Shown in pieces: positions 8,116 through 16,418 of a DNA stretch of 39,945 nucleotides. Position 1 is the first letter of the stretch, and the number at the start of each line of letters is the position of its first letter. The translations under genes and the position numbers were made by a program. The notes below the pieces were generated by a model. The model made no database searches. It had not been told where the DNA came from and saw only the letters and a list, made by a program, of their open reading frames with translations. The DNA is from an uncultured Lachnospiraceae bacterium (GTDB lineage: Bacteria; Bacillota; Clostridia; Lachnospirales; Lachnospiraceae), in NCBI GenBank assembly GCA_948473115.1, contig CAOKWI010000041.1, positions 1-39,945 on the forward strand, written 5' to 3'.

Positions 8116-9006
8116 GTGGAGAAGGCTTTCAAGCTGGATTTTGAAAACGATAAAATAGGCAGCCTGTATGTGAATTGTTGCGGCTGTTCCCAGACAGAGA
8201 GCTTACACAGCTTTGGCCCCGCATCCAAACCGCATTATCTGATTCACTATGTGTTGAGCGGGAAGGGTATTTTCCGCTTTCATGACAAGGAATATCGATT
8301 GGAGAAAGGATATGGTTTCCTGATCCAGCCCAATGAACTTGCCTTTTACCAGGCGGACAAGGAAGAGCCCTGGAGTTATCTCTGGGTGGGATTCGGGGGA
8401 AGCCGTGCGGAGGAATACCTGACTGCAATGGGTCTTTCCGCCAGGCACCCGATTTTTGCCTGTGACAGGGATCAGGAGCTGTATACCATCGTGCGGGATA
8501 TGATGGAGCATAATACCTTCGGCGTGGCGGATGATCTGCGGAGAAACGGCCAGCTGGGGGTATTTCTGTCCGTTCTTGCAGAGAGCGCCGGGGTGGTTGC
8601 CAGGGATGAGGAAGACAAGGGGAATCAGTATGTGAAAAAGGCGGTATCCTTTATCCAGAGCAATTACTGTAACCCGATCAAGGTCACGGATGTGGCAGAC
8701 TATGTGTGTATCAACCGGAGTTATCTGTATACTCTTTTCCAAAACTATCTGGGCATGTCCCCCCAGCAGTTTCTGACCACCTTCCGCATTACAAAGGCGC
8801 GGGAACTCCTGGACTCCACCTCATATCCCATTGAAAGCATTGCCCTTTCCTGCGGTTACAGCGATGCCCTGGTATTCACAAAGGCATTCCACGCCATGAA
8901 AGGGATATCTCCCTCCCAGTACCGTAAGCAGAGCCACCGGGAGAGTTCCAGGGAACAATTGCAAGAGGTAGAGAGCCTGATCGCGGAATTATTGAAGCCG
9001 CGTTAA
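8116..9006 (+). CDS. AraC-family transcriptional regulator
   Basis: The 296-residue protein has the two-domain AraC layout. An N-terminal cupin-like sensor (residues about 1-150: HYLIHYVLSGKGIFRFHDKE, YGFLIQPNELAFYQAD, PWSYLWVGF) probably binds a sugar. A C-terminal double helix-turn-helix occupies about 175-275 (VKKAVSFIQSNYCNPIKVTD, RSYLYTLFQNYLGMSPQQFL, IALSCGYSDALVFTKAFH, GISPSQYRK). The start is GTG at 8116 with AAGGGGG upstream. It follows the aldo/keto reductase gene and may share its transcript, but the target genes cannot be read from the sequence. A small ORF with its own ribosome site follows it. Confidence 0.92.
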   Translation: MEKAFKLDFENDKIGSLYVNCCGCSQTESLHSFGPASKPHYLIHYVLSGKGIFRFHDKEYRLEKGYGFLIQPNELAFYQADKEEPWSYLWVGFGGSRAEEYLTAMGLSARHPIFACDRDQELYTIVRDMMEHNTFGVADDLRRNGQLGVFLSVLAESAGVVARDEEDKGNQYVKKAVSFIQSNYCNPIKVTDVADYVCINRSYLYTLFQNYLGMSPQQFLTTFRITKARELLDSTSYPIESIALSCGYSDALVFTKAFHAMKGISPSQYRKQSHRESSREQLQEVESLIAELLKPR

Positions 9007-9029
9007 TGTCCTGGCATTAAAGGAGAACC

Positions 9030-9140
9030 ATGCAAAAAGATAACCTTTACTTTATCCCCGCGGGGCTTTGGTTCAAGGGAATCAGTTTGCTCTTAAGTCG
9101 CCCGGTCTCCTCGGGTAGTACTCCGATTGTCCGCAGATAG
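9030..9140 (+). other. Short ORF with good ribosome site, possible 5' remnant of a lost gene
   Basis: Just after the AraC gene, AGGAG (9021-9025) precedes an ATG at 9030 that opens 36 codons (MQKDNLYFIPAGLWFKG at the start). It runs into the antisense 3' end of the phosphatase gene and stops at 9138-9140. The first 17 residues look coding-like; the rest mirrors the other gene. It may be the start of a gene cut off when the convergent gene arrived. No function can be given. Confidence 0.25.
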
Positions 9141-9769
9141 TTTACAGGATTGCCGTACTTTTCCCTGAATAATGCAAGAAACCGTGTCATATATTCCGTG
9201 TGCGGTATGATGATATTGATATCAATATCCGGGAATTTCTGCCTTGCCAGGGCAAAACGTTCCCGGTTGTATTCCCTGTTGAGCATGTAATTTTCAATGA
9301 TATCCTCATCGCTTACCCCGGCCAGCAGAAGCAGGATGGCCGATACCACTCCAGTCCTGTCTTTTCCGGCGGAACAATGGAACAGCACGCCACCCGGAGT
9401 CAGTGCAATTTGCTTAAAAACCTGTCCCATATTTGCCGCAGCTGCAATCTGCATATAACTGCCCGGGACTGCGGAAGTGGATTCGGGTATGGTGCTGCCC
9501 TCCTCGATGGGGATATTGTAGTAGCAAAACTGCGGATCTTCCCTGAATGGACTGGGCATTTTCCGTACATCCGTCTCCCCGCGCATATCGATCACTGTGG
9601 TAATCTGTCTGTCCAGCAGATAGGCAATATCCTTTTCGCTTAATTCTTTTGGCGCATCGCTCCGGATCAGCATATGGCAGGGCGTATATCCGCCGTCCTT
9701 TGTCCGGTATCCGCCAAGTTCCCGTGTATTCATTGTGGTTTCCAACAGACTTTTTGTGGTTTTCATCAT
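9047..9769 (-). CDS. Tyrosine/serine protein phosphatase-like protein (DSP/LipA type)
   Basis: The 240-residue protein carries the Cys-based phosphatase signature HCSAGKDRTG, with Cys132 as nucleophile and the following Arg in the P-loop. Other family blocks are NTRELGGYRTKDG near the N-terminus, ITTVIDMRGETD with the general-acid region, and the trailing helix VSAILLLLAGVSDEDIIENY. It matches the Y_phosphatase3 family of bacterial tyrosine or phosphoinositide phosphatases; the physiological substrate is unknown. The longest frame starts at 9790, but a perfect -10 box ends 3 nt from that ATG. I therefore chose the internal ATG at 9769 (a second ATG follows at once). The last residues (NQSPAGIK) lie beyond the usual family end. 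Confidence 0.88.
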   Translation of the reverse strand: MMKTTKSLLETTMNTRELGGYRTKDGGYTPCHMLIRSDAPKELSEKDIAYLLDRQITTVIDMRGETDVRKMPSPFREDPQFCYYNIPIEEGSTIPESTSAVPGSYMQIAAAANMGQVFKQIALTPGGVLFHCSAGKDRTGVVSAILLLLAGVSDEDIIENYMLNREYNRERFALARQKFPDIDINIIIPHTEYMTRFLALFREKYGNPVNYLRTIGVLPEETGRLKSKLIPLNQSPAGIK

Positions 9770-9792
9770 GTCTTTTTCCCGCCTTGCCATAT

Positions 9793-9821
9793 ATTATAAG
9801 TGCAATTGCAGGCCTTGTAAA
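9793..9821 (-). promoter_or_regulatory. Strong sigma-A promoter of the phosphatase gene
   Basis: On the minus strand TTTACA (9821-9816) is followed after exactly 17 nt by a perfect TATAAT (9798-9793). The predicted transcript starts near 9786, inside the longest reading frame of the gene, which favours the shorter protein. Confidence 0.8.
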
Positions 9822-9895
9822 CAAATGCCGTATTGCTGTTTTACAGAATACAATAAATATAAATGCATAAGTATTTGTTTTTCCCTGCTTTTCCG

Positions 9896-9909
9896 GATAC
9901 TATAGTATC
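9896..9909. promoter_or_regulatory. Perfect 14-bp palindrome, possible operator
   Basis: GATACTATAGTATC is a perfect palindrome in the gap between the divergent phosphatase gene and the large exported-protein gene, 121 bp before the latter. It could be a repressor site, but no cognate protein is identified. Confidence 0.3.
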
Positions 9910-10029
9910 AAATCAGGATTTGGCATTTTAGGGGCAATTGTATGCTTATAGGAAGAGAAATGGAATTAAAATATATTGTATATTTCGGACAAACACTATA
10001 GCAGCCGTGAAGAACAGGAGGAGTGAATT

Positions 10030-12249
10030 ATGAAAAAGCGTATACTTTCCATTGCAGTCATGATTACAGTGCTGATATTGCTCTGCGGGATCGCGTACCG
10101 TGACAATGACCGGTGGCTGGAGACTATGCCGGAAATGTATCTCAAAAAGATATGGGTTGCCAGTGATCATACAGGAGAGTATTATGACGAGTTTTCGTTT
10201 TGTTTCCTGGAGATCCGGGATGGGATATGCCGGGGAGGGCTTCAACCGGACAGAGTTTGTCGTGTAAGCGAATGCTTTCAAATGGAGGAAGGCAATCTGG
10301 TCTGGAATGACACCAACGTTTTCTCAGGCACCATCCACGGCAACATTGCAGAATGCCAGTTTACGGATCGCTGGAACAGAACCGGCAGTATGAAAATAAC
10401 ATTTATAAACGAGGATGAGATAGAAGTCACAATGTGGTATGGGAAATCGATGGCAGAAACAAAAACCTACCGGCCATATCATATCAGTGATATGCCATAT
10501 TTCGTATTACAGGCGGAGAAATCCTTCAGCGGGGAGCTGGCCTCAGGTGAAAAGGCTTATGTTGCAGCAGGAATCCATCAATGGAAGAACGCGAAGGCTT
10601 TTTTACGTGATGAGCCTTTTGTGGAAGCCTATCTGGTAAATGAAAACCAGGAGATACTTGATATTATTAAATTCAGGGCGGAATATCATTTGGGAATAAA
10701 AATAGACGACATTTTTGTGGATGACGTAAATGGGGATGGGTTGGAGGATGTAATAATCAGCGCCTGCTTTATCGACAATGACACGGAGATGGAGATGGAG
10801 GGAATGCCGCACATACATCGACTGTTCTTACAATCGGATCTGGGGTTGTTTGAATGGAGATCCATATGGGTTGCGGAGGAAGATCCGATTCTGGGGAAAT
10901 CTCCCGATGCAAAAGAGGGGACATGGGAGCGGGAGTACCAAAACTGTGTGAGAAGCATGGAGTCAAGGATCAATGGAGAACTGCCATCTATTGACAGGGA
11001 AATAAACCAGGATGTAGCGATATGGTATGATTCGCTTAACAGGTTTTGTGAGTTTATAAATACATGTATCGCCTGCCAGCCGGATAATGCAGAGAACATG
11101 GAAAGCAGGGAAGATATTTATCGGACGGCAGTCCTTTTGATGACGGAAATGTATGGACAGTGGGGGACTAGCCATGATCCTTACGTATTTCTGAGCGACC
11201 ATGGTGAAGATACAGAGAAGGTACAGGAGGAGTTCAAGGCGGTAGTCTATGGTCAAAATCCCATCGATGAGGCGATCGATATGTTCCATAAGAAGTTTGA
11301 CAGTGTGTATTATGTGTCTTATGATGTATCAATGCTGAGAGCGGAGACATGGGAACAAGAGTTTTATCATTGCCTGGATCTGGTAAGGGATCTGGCAGAA
11401 CAGGCAGATACCGAAAGGCAGGGAAAGACGCTGGAAATGCTGGAGGCATATGAAGCGTTTTTTGCACTGTGGGCGGACAATGAGCAGCTGTGTGCGGAAG
11501 CCCAGGGAGGCAGTGGACTGAGAGGATGGATAGGAACAAAAAGATCGGAAGTATTCCGTATAGGCACCATGCTGCTGATAGACGGTTATGAGAGAGCCGG
11601 GGGCAGCTATGAATTTCTGTATGACAGCGAAGCGGACAGGCAAAGGCTGACAGAATCTTATTTTGAATATCTGTATACGGATTCCATAATGTCAGACGGT
11701 GTTTGGTCACCTGCGGAGGAAAAGCCTGACGACGGTATCCCGGAAGAACTGGTTCAAACATTGTCGGAGGCACTACAAAAGAATACACTTGGGACGCGTA
11801 TGGCGGAACTGGCCGCAGAATATGTACTGTTACAGGAGGATGAGGCAGCACAATATATCTGGGAGGATACTTCCTGGGTATTGGAAAGCTTCCGCCGTGA
11901 CTATATAAAAGGCGGTGAGGAGTGGTTTCTTTTCCCAAGGGATAATGATATTGTTGTCCGTCAGGAAACAGGAAGTGAAGGGTACCCGTATTGCTATTAT
12001 ATATTTCCCCGCCAGGGTGACGGATATGGGGCGGCGCTCTGTGCATATGGGGAGAAGGAAGACTGCTGTTTTATCAGCTGGGAGGAGGAAGATTATCTGG
12101 TAGCTGCCCAAAGAGCAGAGGGGGAGATCCAGAAAATCTCCGTATACAGTAAGTTCGATGAGAGTCTTGCAAGGGGGAGGCTTGAACTGGAGAAACAGCC
12201 GGATGGAGAGATAAAATTGACTTATAATATGTGTGTCAATATTTTTTAA
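10030..12249 (+). CDS. Large exported protein of unknown function, with FG-GAP-like motif and LprI-like segment
   Basis: The 739-residue protein starts with a signal or anchor helix (MKKRILSIAVMITVLILLC). A Cys is present but the position before it is Leu, so lipidation is doubtful. Residues about 25-160 are rich in beta strands (FSGTIHGNIAECQF, MKITFINEDEIEVTMWYG). Near 235 there is a calcium-loop-like DDVNGDGLEDVII as in FG-GAP/VCBS repeats. Around 470-515, EAYEAFFALWADNEQLCAEA followed by GGSGL recalls the LprI (DUF1311) lysozyme-inhibitor fold; this is only a resemblance. AGGAGG lies upstream of the ATG. The ECF sigma gene begins 75 nt after the stop and its promoter overlaps the 3' end, so the two may be related in function. 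No enzyme motif was recognised. Confidence 0.75.
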   Translation: MKKRILSIAVMITVLILLCGIAYRDNDRWLETMPEMYLKKIWVASDHTGEYYDEFSFCFLEIRDGICRGGLQPDRVCRVSECFQMEEGNLVWNDTNVFSGTIHGNIAECQFTDRWNRTGSMKITFINEDEIEVTMWYGKSMAETKTYRPYHISDMPYFVLQAEKSFSGELASGEKAYVAAGIHQWKNAKAFLRDEPFVEAYLVNENQEILDIIKFRAEYHLGIKIDDIFVDDVNGDGLEDVIISACFIDNDTEMEMEGMPHIHRLFLQSDLGLFEWRSIWVAEEDPILGKSPDAKEGTWEREYQNCVRSMESRINGELPSIDREINQDVAIWYDSLNRFCEFINTCIACQPDNAENMESREDIYRTAVLLMTEMYGQWGTSHDPYVFLSDHGEDTEKVQEEFKAVVYGQNPIDEAIDMFHKKFDSVYYVSYDVSMLRAETWEQEFYHCLDLVRDLAEQADTERQGKTLEMLEAYEAFFALWADNEQLCAEAQGGSGLRGWIGTKRSEVFRIGTMLLIDGYERAGGSYEFLYDSEADRQRLTESYFEYLYTDSIMSDGVWSPAEEKPDDGIPEELVQTLSEALQKNTLGTRMAELAAEYVLLQEDEAAQYIWEDTSWVLESFRRDYIKGGEEWFLFPRDNDIVVRQETGSEGYPYCYYIFPRQGDGYGAALCAYGEKEDCCFISWEEEDYLVAAQRAEGEIQKISVYSKFDESLARGRLELEKQPDGEIKLTYNMCVNIF
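12217..12245 (+). promoter_or_regulatory. Candidate promoter of the ECF sigma/ABC operon
   Basis: TTGACT (12217-12222), 17 nt, then TATTTT (12240-12245) overlaps the end of the preceding gene. ATTGAC at 12216 and GTCAAT at 12235 form an inverted repeat around the spacer that could bind a regulator. Confidence 0.45.
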
Positions 12250-12323
12250 AACCTTTTTTCCGGATAGTAGGTTATATATTATGTAAGCCGCACAGGTGGA
12301 AATTTTATGCAAGAGGAACCGCC

Positions 12324-12935
12324 ATGGACGAGCGTCAATGGATATATGCCATCCAGAAGGGAAATAAGCAGTATCTACAGGATATTGTCGAAAAGTATTA
12401 TGACGATATCTTCCGTTTTTGTACCTTTCAGACAGGAAACAGGGAGGACGCCTATGACCTGACACAGGAAACTTTTCTGAGATTTATCCGGTATGTGGAG
12501 GGTTATCGCGACCGTAACCTGAAAGGGTACCTGCTGACCATTGCCATGAATCTGTGCAGGAACTTTCTGACGGAACAGAGCAGGCGGGGAAAGCGGGAAG
12601 TCTGCTTTGACCGGAAACCTGACGGTGAAAATTCGGCGGAAAGCGATTCCCTGTGGGATATTTACCGGGCGGAGGACATGCTTTTGGATGAGCCGGTGGA
12701 ATCTCCGGAAGCAAGGCTGCTGGAAAGGGATGTGCATGACCGCCTGATGGAAGCCTTGTCCTGCCTGCCGCAGATGCAGAGGGAAACATTGCTGTTTCAT
12801 TATATGTATGATATGAAATACCGGGAAATCGCGAAAATAACCGGGGTATCCGTATCCACGGTAAAGTCCCGCGTGAAACAGGGAACGGAGAAGCTGAGGG
12901 GCATCATGAAGAGGGAGGATTTTCTCGATGAGTGA
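12324..12935 (+). CDS. ECF-type RNA polymerase sigma factor
   Basis: The 203-residue protein has only sigma regions 2 and 4. Region 2 is at about residues 8-95 (KYYDDIFRFCTFQTGNREDA, DLTQETFLRFIRYVEGYR, LKGYLLTIAMNLCRNFL). Region 4 is at about 140-200 (LPQMQRETLLFHYMYDMKYR, EIAKITGVSVSTVKSRVKQG). It directs RNA polymerase to a small regulon, usually including its own operon. I start it at the ATG at 12324 behind AGAGGA; the longer frame upstream lacks a ribosome site and has no family match. Its stop overlaps the next gene by 8 bp, and an ABC transporter pair follows. The operon resembles sigma-controlled antimicrobial or envelope-stress exporters. Confidence 0.93.
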   Translation: MDERQWIYAIQKGNKQYLQDIVEKYYDDIFRFCTFQTGNREDAYDLTQETFLRFIRYVEGYRDRNLKGYLLTIAMNLCRNFLTEQSRRGKREVCFDRKPDGENSAESDSLWDIYRAEDMLLDEPVESPEARLLERDVHDRLMEALSCLPQMQRETLLFHYMYDMKYREIAKITGVSVSTVKSRVKQGTEKLRGIMKREDFLDE

Positions 12936-13806
12936 AAAGCGGAAACGAACCATTGACCACCAGATGGTCTGTAGGCAAAAGACCGACAAACAAGAGGCCG
13001 ACGGTCAGAAGAACAGCAGCGGAATAGCGGCGGGGCATCAGGAGAAAGGCGGAGCGCCAGGAGAAATATGGAAGGAAGCCCTGGATCTAAAGCCGGATCC
13101 TCAGGAAAAGCAGATAGCCCTCCTTGCGATTCAGGATGCCATTGAAGCAAAGAGAATCCGAAACATTCCCTCCCCCGCCGAGCTGATCCAGATTCAGCTG
13201 CAATACATCACTCCCTCATTCTGGGCGCTTCAGGGAGGGCTGCTTCTCCTTCTGATCCTGCTTTTACACCGGCTGCCGGGACAGAATGCGGAGCTGACGG
13301 ATTATCTGTGGTGGAGTTCCATAGCGGCGGCTTGGATGGGAGTGCTGTCAAACGGAGTGCTGGGGCGACATTTTTCCTGCAGGATGGCGGAGCTGGAGCA
13401 GAGCTGCTATATGAATCTGTCTCAGATGTGGACGATTCGGATGACATTGACTACGGGTGTGGATATCGGTATTCTGACGGTGTTCAGCGGCGGAATCGCA
13501 GCGCGCACGGAGACGTTTTTCGGGCGGATCGCAATGTATCTGCTGGTTCCCTTTCTGCTGTCAAACGTCTGTTGTCTGCTGATGATCAGCGCGCTGCGGA
13601 GCGGCAGGAGGAAATATACACTGGCTGCGCTGGCTGTGATCACCGCGCTGCTTGCGGTGTCGCCCTGCGTTGTCACGGAGGCCTACACCACCGCTTACCT
13701 GTGGGTGTGGTTTTGTCTGCTGGTATTGGGGGCGGCGGTATTTGCAGGACAGATCAAAAGCTGTTACGGCAGAATGACAAGGGGAGAAATGATATGCTGG
13801 AATTAA
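12928..13806 (+). CDS. Membrane protein, possible anti-sigma factor of the ECF operon
   Basis: The 292-residue protein has a hydrophilic N-terminal region of about 88 residues, then roughly six membrane helices: FWALQGGLLLLLILLLH, YLWWSSIAAAWMGVL, TTGVDIGILTVFSGG, IAMYLLVPFLLSNVC, YTLAALAVITALLAVS and YLWVWFCLLVLGAAVF. The cytoplasmic head followed by membrane helices, and the 8-bp overlap with the sigma gene, suggest that it holds the sigma factor at the membrane. No zinc-type anti-sigma HxxxCxxC motif is visible, so this role is inferred from context only. It also overlaps the ABC ATPase gene by 13 bp, which implies translational coupling. Confidence 0.7.
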   Translation: MSEKRKRTIDHQMVCRQKTDKQEADGQKNSSGIAAGHQEKGGAPGEIWKEALDLKPDPQEKQIALLAIQDAIEAKRIRNIPSPAELIQIQLQYITPSFWALQGGLLLLLILLLHRLPGQNAELTDYLWWSSIAAAWMGVLSNGVLGRHFSCRMAELEQSCYMNLSQMWTIRMTLTTGVDIGILTVFSGGIAARTETFFGRIAMYLLVPFLLSNVCCLLMISALRSGRRKYTLAALAVITALLAVSPCVVTEAYTTAYLWVWFCLLVLGAAVFAGQIKSCYGRMTRGEMICWN

Positions 13807-14687
13807 GACTGGAAAAGGTTTCAAAAAATTATGGAAGTAAGAAAGTGGTGGATAGCATTGAATGTGTCCTGTCCCATGGAGTGTACGGACTGCTGGGGGC
13901 AAACGGCGCGGGGAAGACGACGCTCCTGCGCATGATCTGCGGAATCCTGGAGATGACAGAAGGCAGGATCCTGTGTGACGGAATGGAGATCAGGAGGATG
14001 GGTGCGGAGTACCGCAGGCTGCTTGGGTATCTGCCCCAGAATTTCGGATATTATCCGGAATTTACGGCAAAGAAGTTTCTGCTTTATCTGGCCGCATTAA
14101 AGGCGATTCCCAGGAAGGAGGCTGCGGATAAGGTGGGGGAACTGCTGCGGCTTGTGGATCTGGAGGAGGTGAGGGACAGGAAAATCAAGACATTTTCGGG
14201 GGGCATGGTGCGCAGGCTCGGGATTGCCCAGGCTTTGCTGGGAGATTCTGAGATCCTCATACTGGATGAGCCTACGGCGGGGCTGGATCCCAAAGAGCGA
14301 ATCCGATTCCGCAATATTATCAGCTCCTTATCCAAGGATCGGATCATTATACTGTCCACCCATATTGTATCGGACGTGGAGTATATTGCGGATAAGATCC
14401 TGCTGATGAAAGGCGGCAGACTGATAGGCACGGGAAATATAGAGCGTCTGCTGACGCAGGTCCGGGGCAGGGTCTGGGAATGCTGCGTCAGGCCGGAGGA
14501 GGCGGAAAAGTATCAGGCCCATTTCTCCGTCAGCAACCTGCGAAATACGGAACAGGGCGTAAAGCTGCGAATCGTGTCGGATGTCTGTCCCCTGCCGGAT
14601 GCCGTGCCTGCGGATCCCGATCTGGAGGATGTATACCTGTATTATTTCCGCGAGAGTCAATGCCCGTTGCCCGCGGCAAAATGTTGA
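13794..14687 (+). CDS. ABC transporter ATP-binding protein
   Basis: The 297-residue ATPase has all ABC motifs: Walker A GANGAGKTT (residues 35-43), Q-loop YLPQNFGYYP, signature TFSGGMVRRLG, Walker B ILILDEPTAGLDP and the H-loop STHIVSD. The C-terminal 80 residues are an accessory domain seen in exporters of antimicrobial peptides and similar drugs (CcmA/BcrA-like). The start is the ATG at 13794 behind GGGGAG; the open frame continues far upstream but overlaps the membrane-protein gene there. It pairs with the permease encoded 20 nt downstream. The substrate is unknown. Confidence 0.93.
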   Translation: MLELRLEKVSKNYGSKKVVDSIECVLSHGVYGLLGANGAGKTTLLRMICGILEMTEGRILCDGMEIRRMGAEYRRLLGYLPQNFGYYPEFTAKKFLLYLAALKAIPRKEAADKVGELLRLVDLEEVRDRKIKTFSGGMVRRLGIAQALLGDSEILILDEPTAGLDPKERIRFRNIISSLSKDRIIILSTHIVSDVEYIADKILLMKGGRLIGTGNIERLLTQVRGRVWECCVRPEEAEKYQAHFSVSNLRNTEQGVKLRIVSDVCPLPDAVPADPDLEDVYLYYFRESQCPLPAAKC

Positions 14688-14707
14688 TTTCAGGGAGGAG
14701 GAAAAAC

Positions 14708-15838
14708 ATGATCAGGAAAGAAATTTACCGGATCCTTTCCCGTAGGATTACGCTGTTAGCGCTGGTCGTTTCGACTGCGTTTATGATATATTACGGGACT
14801 TTCCATATTGCGGAGGAGACAGTGATCGGCAATGGTGAGGTCTACCGGTATGGCGAGGCCGTGGCACGGGATAAAATGATAACGGAAGAGTATGCCGGCC
14901 CGTTGACCATGGAAACCGTGCAGGCAATCTGGGAAAAGTACGGCGTGTCGGTGAATCCGGAGAATACCACGAGAAAGGAGGAGCAGGTGCGGCTGGCGGT
15001 ACAGGGAGGTTATGCCAATTATTGTAATGGTTTTGTGACAAGAATGTTTACTGACCGTATCACCCTGGAGAACGGGGAAGAAGTCCTGGTGCTAAAGGGA
15101 GAGGAAGAACTGGCAAAGAGCCGTTATCTGGACGGAAGCTATACCTTCGGTTATGTGGGCAAGGGCTGGAGCTGGTATTGGGAGCAGCTGCTTTTGACAC
15201 TTATACTGACCTCCATTGTGGTTATTATTGGGTTTTCGCCGGTATTTTCGGAAGACTACGCTTTCCGGACGGCTGACATAGTCCTGCCCACGGTCAGGGG
15301 ACGCTGTCAGATATGGGGATTGCGCACAGGCGCCGGATTTCTCTTTGCCTCGGTCTATTACTGGATCATGAGCGCCTACACGTTCCTGCTGAATTATGCC
15401 ATTTATGGCGGGGGCGGACTGTCTGTAAGCTGTGGACTGACCTTTCTGGGCTATGACTGGACGAGGGACAGCGATCCCATGTGGATGGCGCTTTTGATTA
15501 TGCATCTGGCCGGATGGTTTTCCATGCTGGCGCTGGTTTTGCAGATACAGATGATTTCGTCCAGATGTAAGTCAAGCTTTATGTCTCTGCTGTGGTGTCT
15601 TGCCGCTTATCTGGGTCCCATTGCAGTGGTAAATACCATATTAAACAATTTTCCGTTCAGTGAAATGATCAAATGGCTGAAATATTTCTGCTACAGTATG
15701 CCCCTGTCCTTTCCGGGAATGTTTTCCCAGGCACCCCTGCTGTCTAAGAGAGTGCTGATTCTGTTTGCCCTGGGTACGGCTGTAGCTGCCGGTGTGCTGG
15801 GCGCGGCGGGCTGGAGCAGGCACCAGGTGAAGAATTAG
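14708..15838 (+). CDS. ABC transporter permease
   Basis: The 376-residue protein opens with MIRKEIYRILSRRITLLALV (first membrane helix). It then has an extracytoplasmic region of about 150 residues and a cluster of five or six membrane helices in the C-terminal half (LLLTLILTSIVVIIGFSPVF, WIMSAYTFLLNYAIY, MALLIMHLAGWFSMLALVLQ, SLLWCLAAYLGPIAVV, LILFALGTAVAAGVLGAAG). This is the ABC-2-like exporter layout. AGGAGG upstream fixes the start. The last codon and stop lie within the left arm of a strong terminator hairpin. It is the last gene of the sigma/ABC operon. Confidence 0.85.
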   Translation: MIRKEIYRILSRRITLLALVVSTAFMIYYGTFHIAEETVIGNGEVYRYGEAVARDKMITEEYAGPLTMETVQAIWEKYGVSVNPENTTRKEEQVRLAVQGGYANYCNGFVTRMFTDRITLENGEEVLVLKGEEELAKSRYLDGSYTFGYVGKGWSWYWEQLLLTLILTSIVVIIGFSPVFSEDYAFRTADIVLPTVRGRCQIWGLRTGAGFLFASVYYWIMSAYTFLLNYAIYGGGGLSVSCGLTFLGYDWTRDSDPMWMALLIMHLAGWFSMLALVLQIQMISSRCKSSFMSLLWCLAAYLGPIAVVNTILNNFPFSEMIKWLKYFCYSMPLSFPGMFSQAPLLSKRVLILFALGTAVAAGVLGAAGWSRHQVKN

Positions 15839-15864
15839 GGGAACGCTTCAGCGTTCCCCTAATT
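15833..15864. terminator. Bidirectional terminator overlapping two convergent stop codons
   Basis: A perfect 14-bp stem (15833-15846 with 15851-15864) closes a TTCA loop. The arms begin AATT on the left and end AATT on the right. The plus-strand permease stop (15836-15838) lies in the left arm. The minus-strand lipoprotein stop (15850-15848) lies in the loop, so the last five codons of that gene are stem DNA. There is no long T-tract on either side. Confidence 0.75.
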
Positions 15865-16255
15865 CCTCCCAGTCTTCCCCATAATAGGCTTCCATTCTTT
15901 TTTTCCATTCTTCCTCTTCATAGGATTTGCAAATTGAAAAAGGTGAAAAACGATCACCGGTCAGGCCGTCGATAACAGCATTATAAAACTCTTCAGGATC
16001 AAAGTGGTATTTGACAGAGCTTTCATAGACACAAAATTCCTGCTCGATCTGTTCTCTGCATTCTTCTAACTCCTCCCTGCTCATACGAGTGTATGGGGAT
16101 TCGCTTTCCTCCGGCTGCCTGTTTTGCGCTTCCTCTTCTAAGAGTTTTCCCTGTTGAATCGGATCATTTGCGCCGCATCCTGTAAATATGGCCAGCAATA
16201 TAACTGACAAGAACAATATAAATTTATAGTGCTTTCTATTTTTGTGTTTTCTCAA
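15848..16255 (-). CDS. Small lipoprotein, function unknown
   Basis: The 135-residue product has a basic N-terminus (RKHKNRKHYK), a hydrophobic segment and the lipobox FTGC, so it should be a membrane-anchored lipoprotein. The mature part is acidic and helical (LLEEEAQNRQPEESE, MSREELEECREQIEQEFCVY) with several Trp and Tyr near the end (YEEEEWKKRMEAYYGEDWEE). I do not recognise a family. The likely start is TTG at 16255 because GGAGG lies 8 nt upstream; a GTG at 16273 is in frame but would bury that site. It is convergent with the ABC permease gene and divergent from galK. Confidence 0.7.
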   Translation of the reverse strand: MRKHKNRKHYKFILFLSVILLAIFTGCGANDPIQQGKLLEEEAQNRQPEESESPYTRMSREELEECREQIEQEFCVYESSVKYHFDPEEFYNAVIDGLTGDRFSPFSICKSYEEEEWKKRMEAYYGEDWEELGER

Positions 16256-16300
16256 TCCTTGCACCTCCGACACCTGTAAAAACCCTTTTTTATTCTGGTT

Positions 16301-16328
16301 ATAATATCACTCTAAGCTATTGCCTCAA
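16301..16328 (-). promoter_or_regulatory. Candidate promoter of the small lipoprotein gene
   Basis: On the minus strand TTGAGG (16328-16323), 16 nt and TATTAT (16306-16301) preceded by TGA form a plausible extended -10 promoter about 45 nt before the start codon. Confidence 0.5.
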
Positions 16329-16418
16329 TTCTGTCAATAACCGCATTCGGTATTCCTTTTTAAGCTTTCTTTGCAGACAGCCTACTTGGAAATTGTAAAA
16401 TAACATTTTGACAGGTTC

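Noticed and set aside
16408..16413. Perfect TTGACA upstream of galK
   Set aside because: The nearest TATAAT is 43 bp away and nothing like a -10 lies 16-18 bp downstream.
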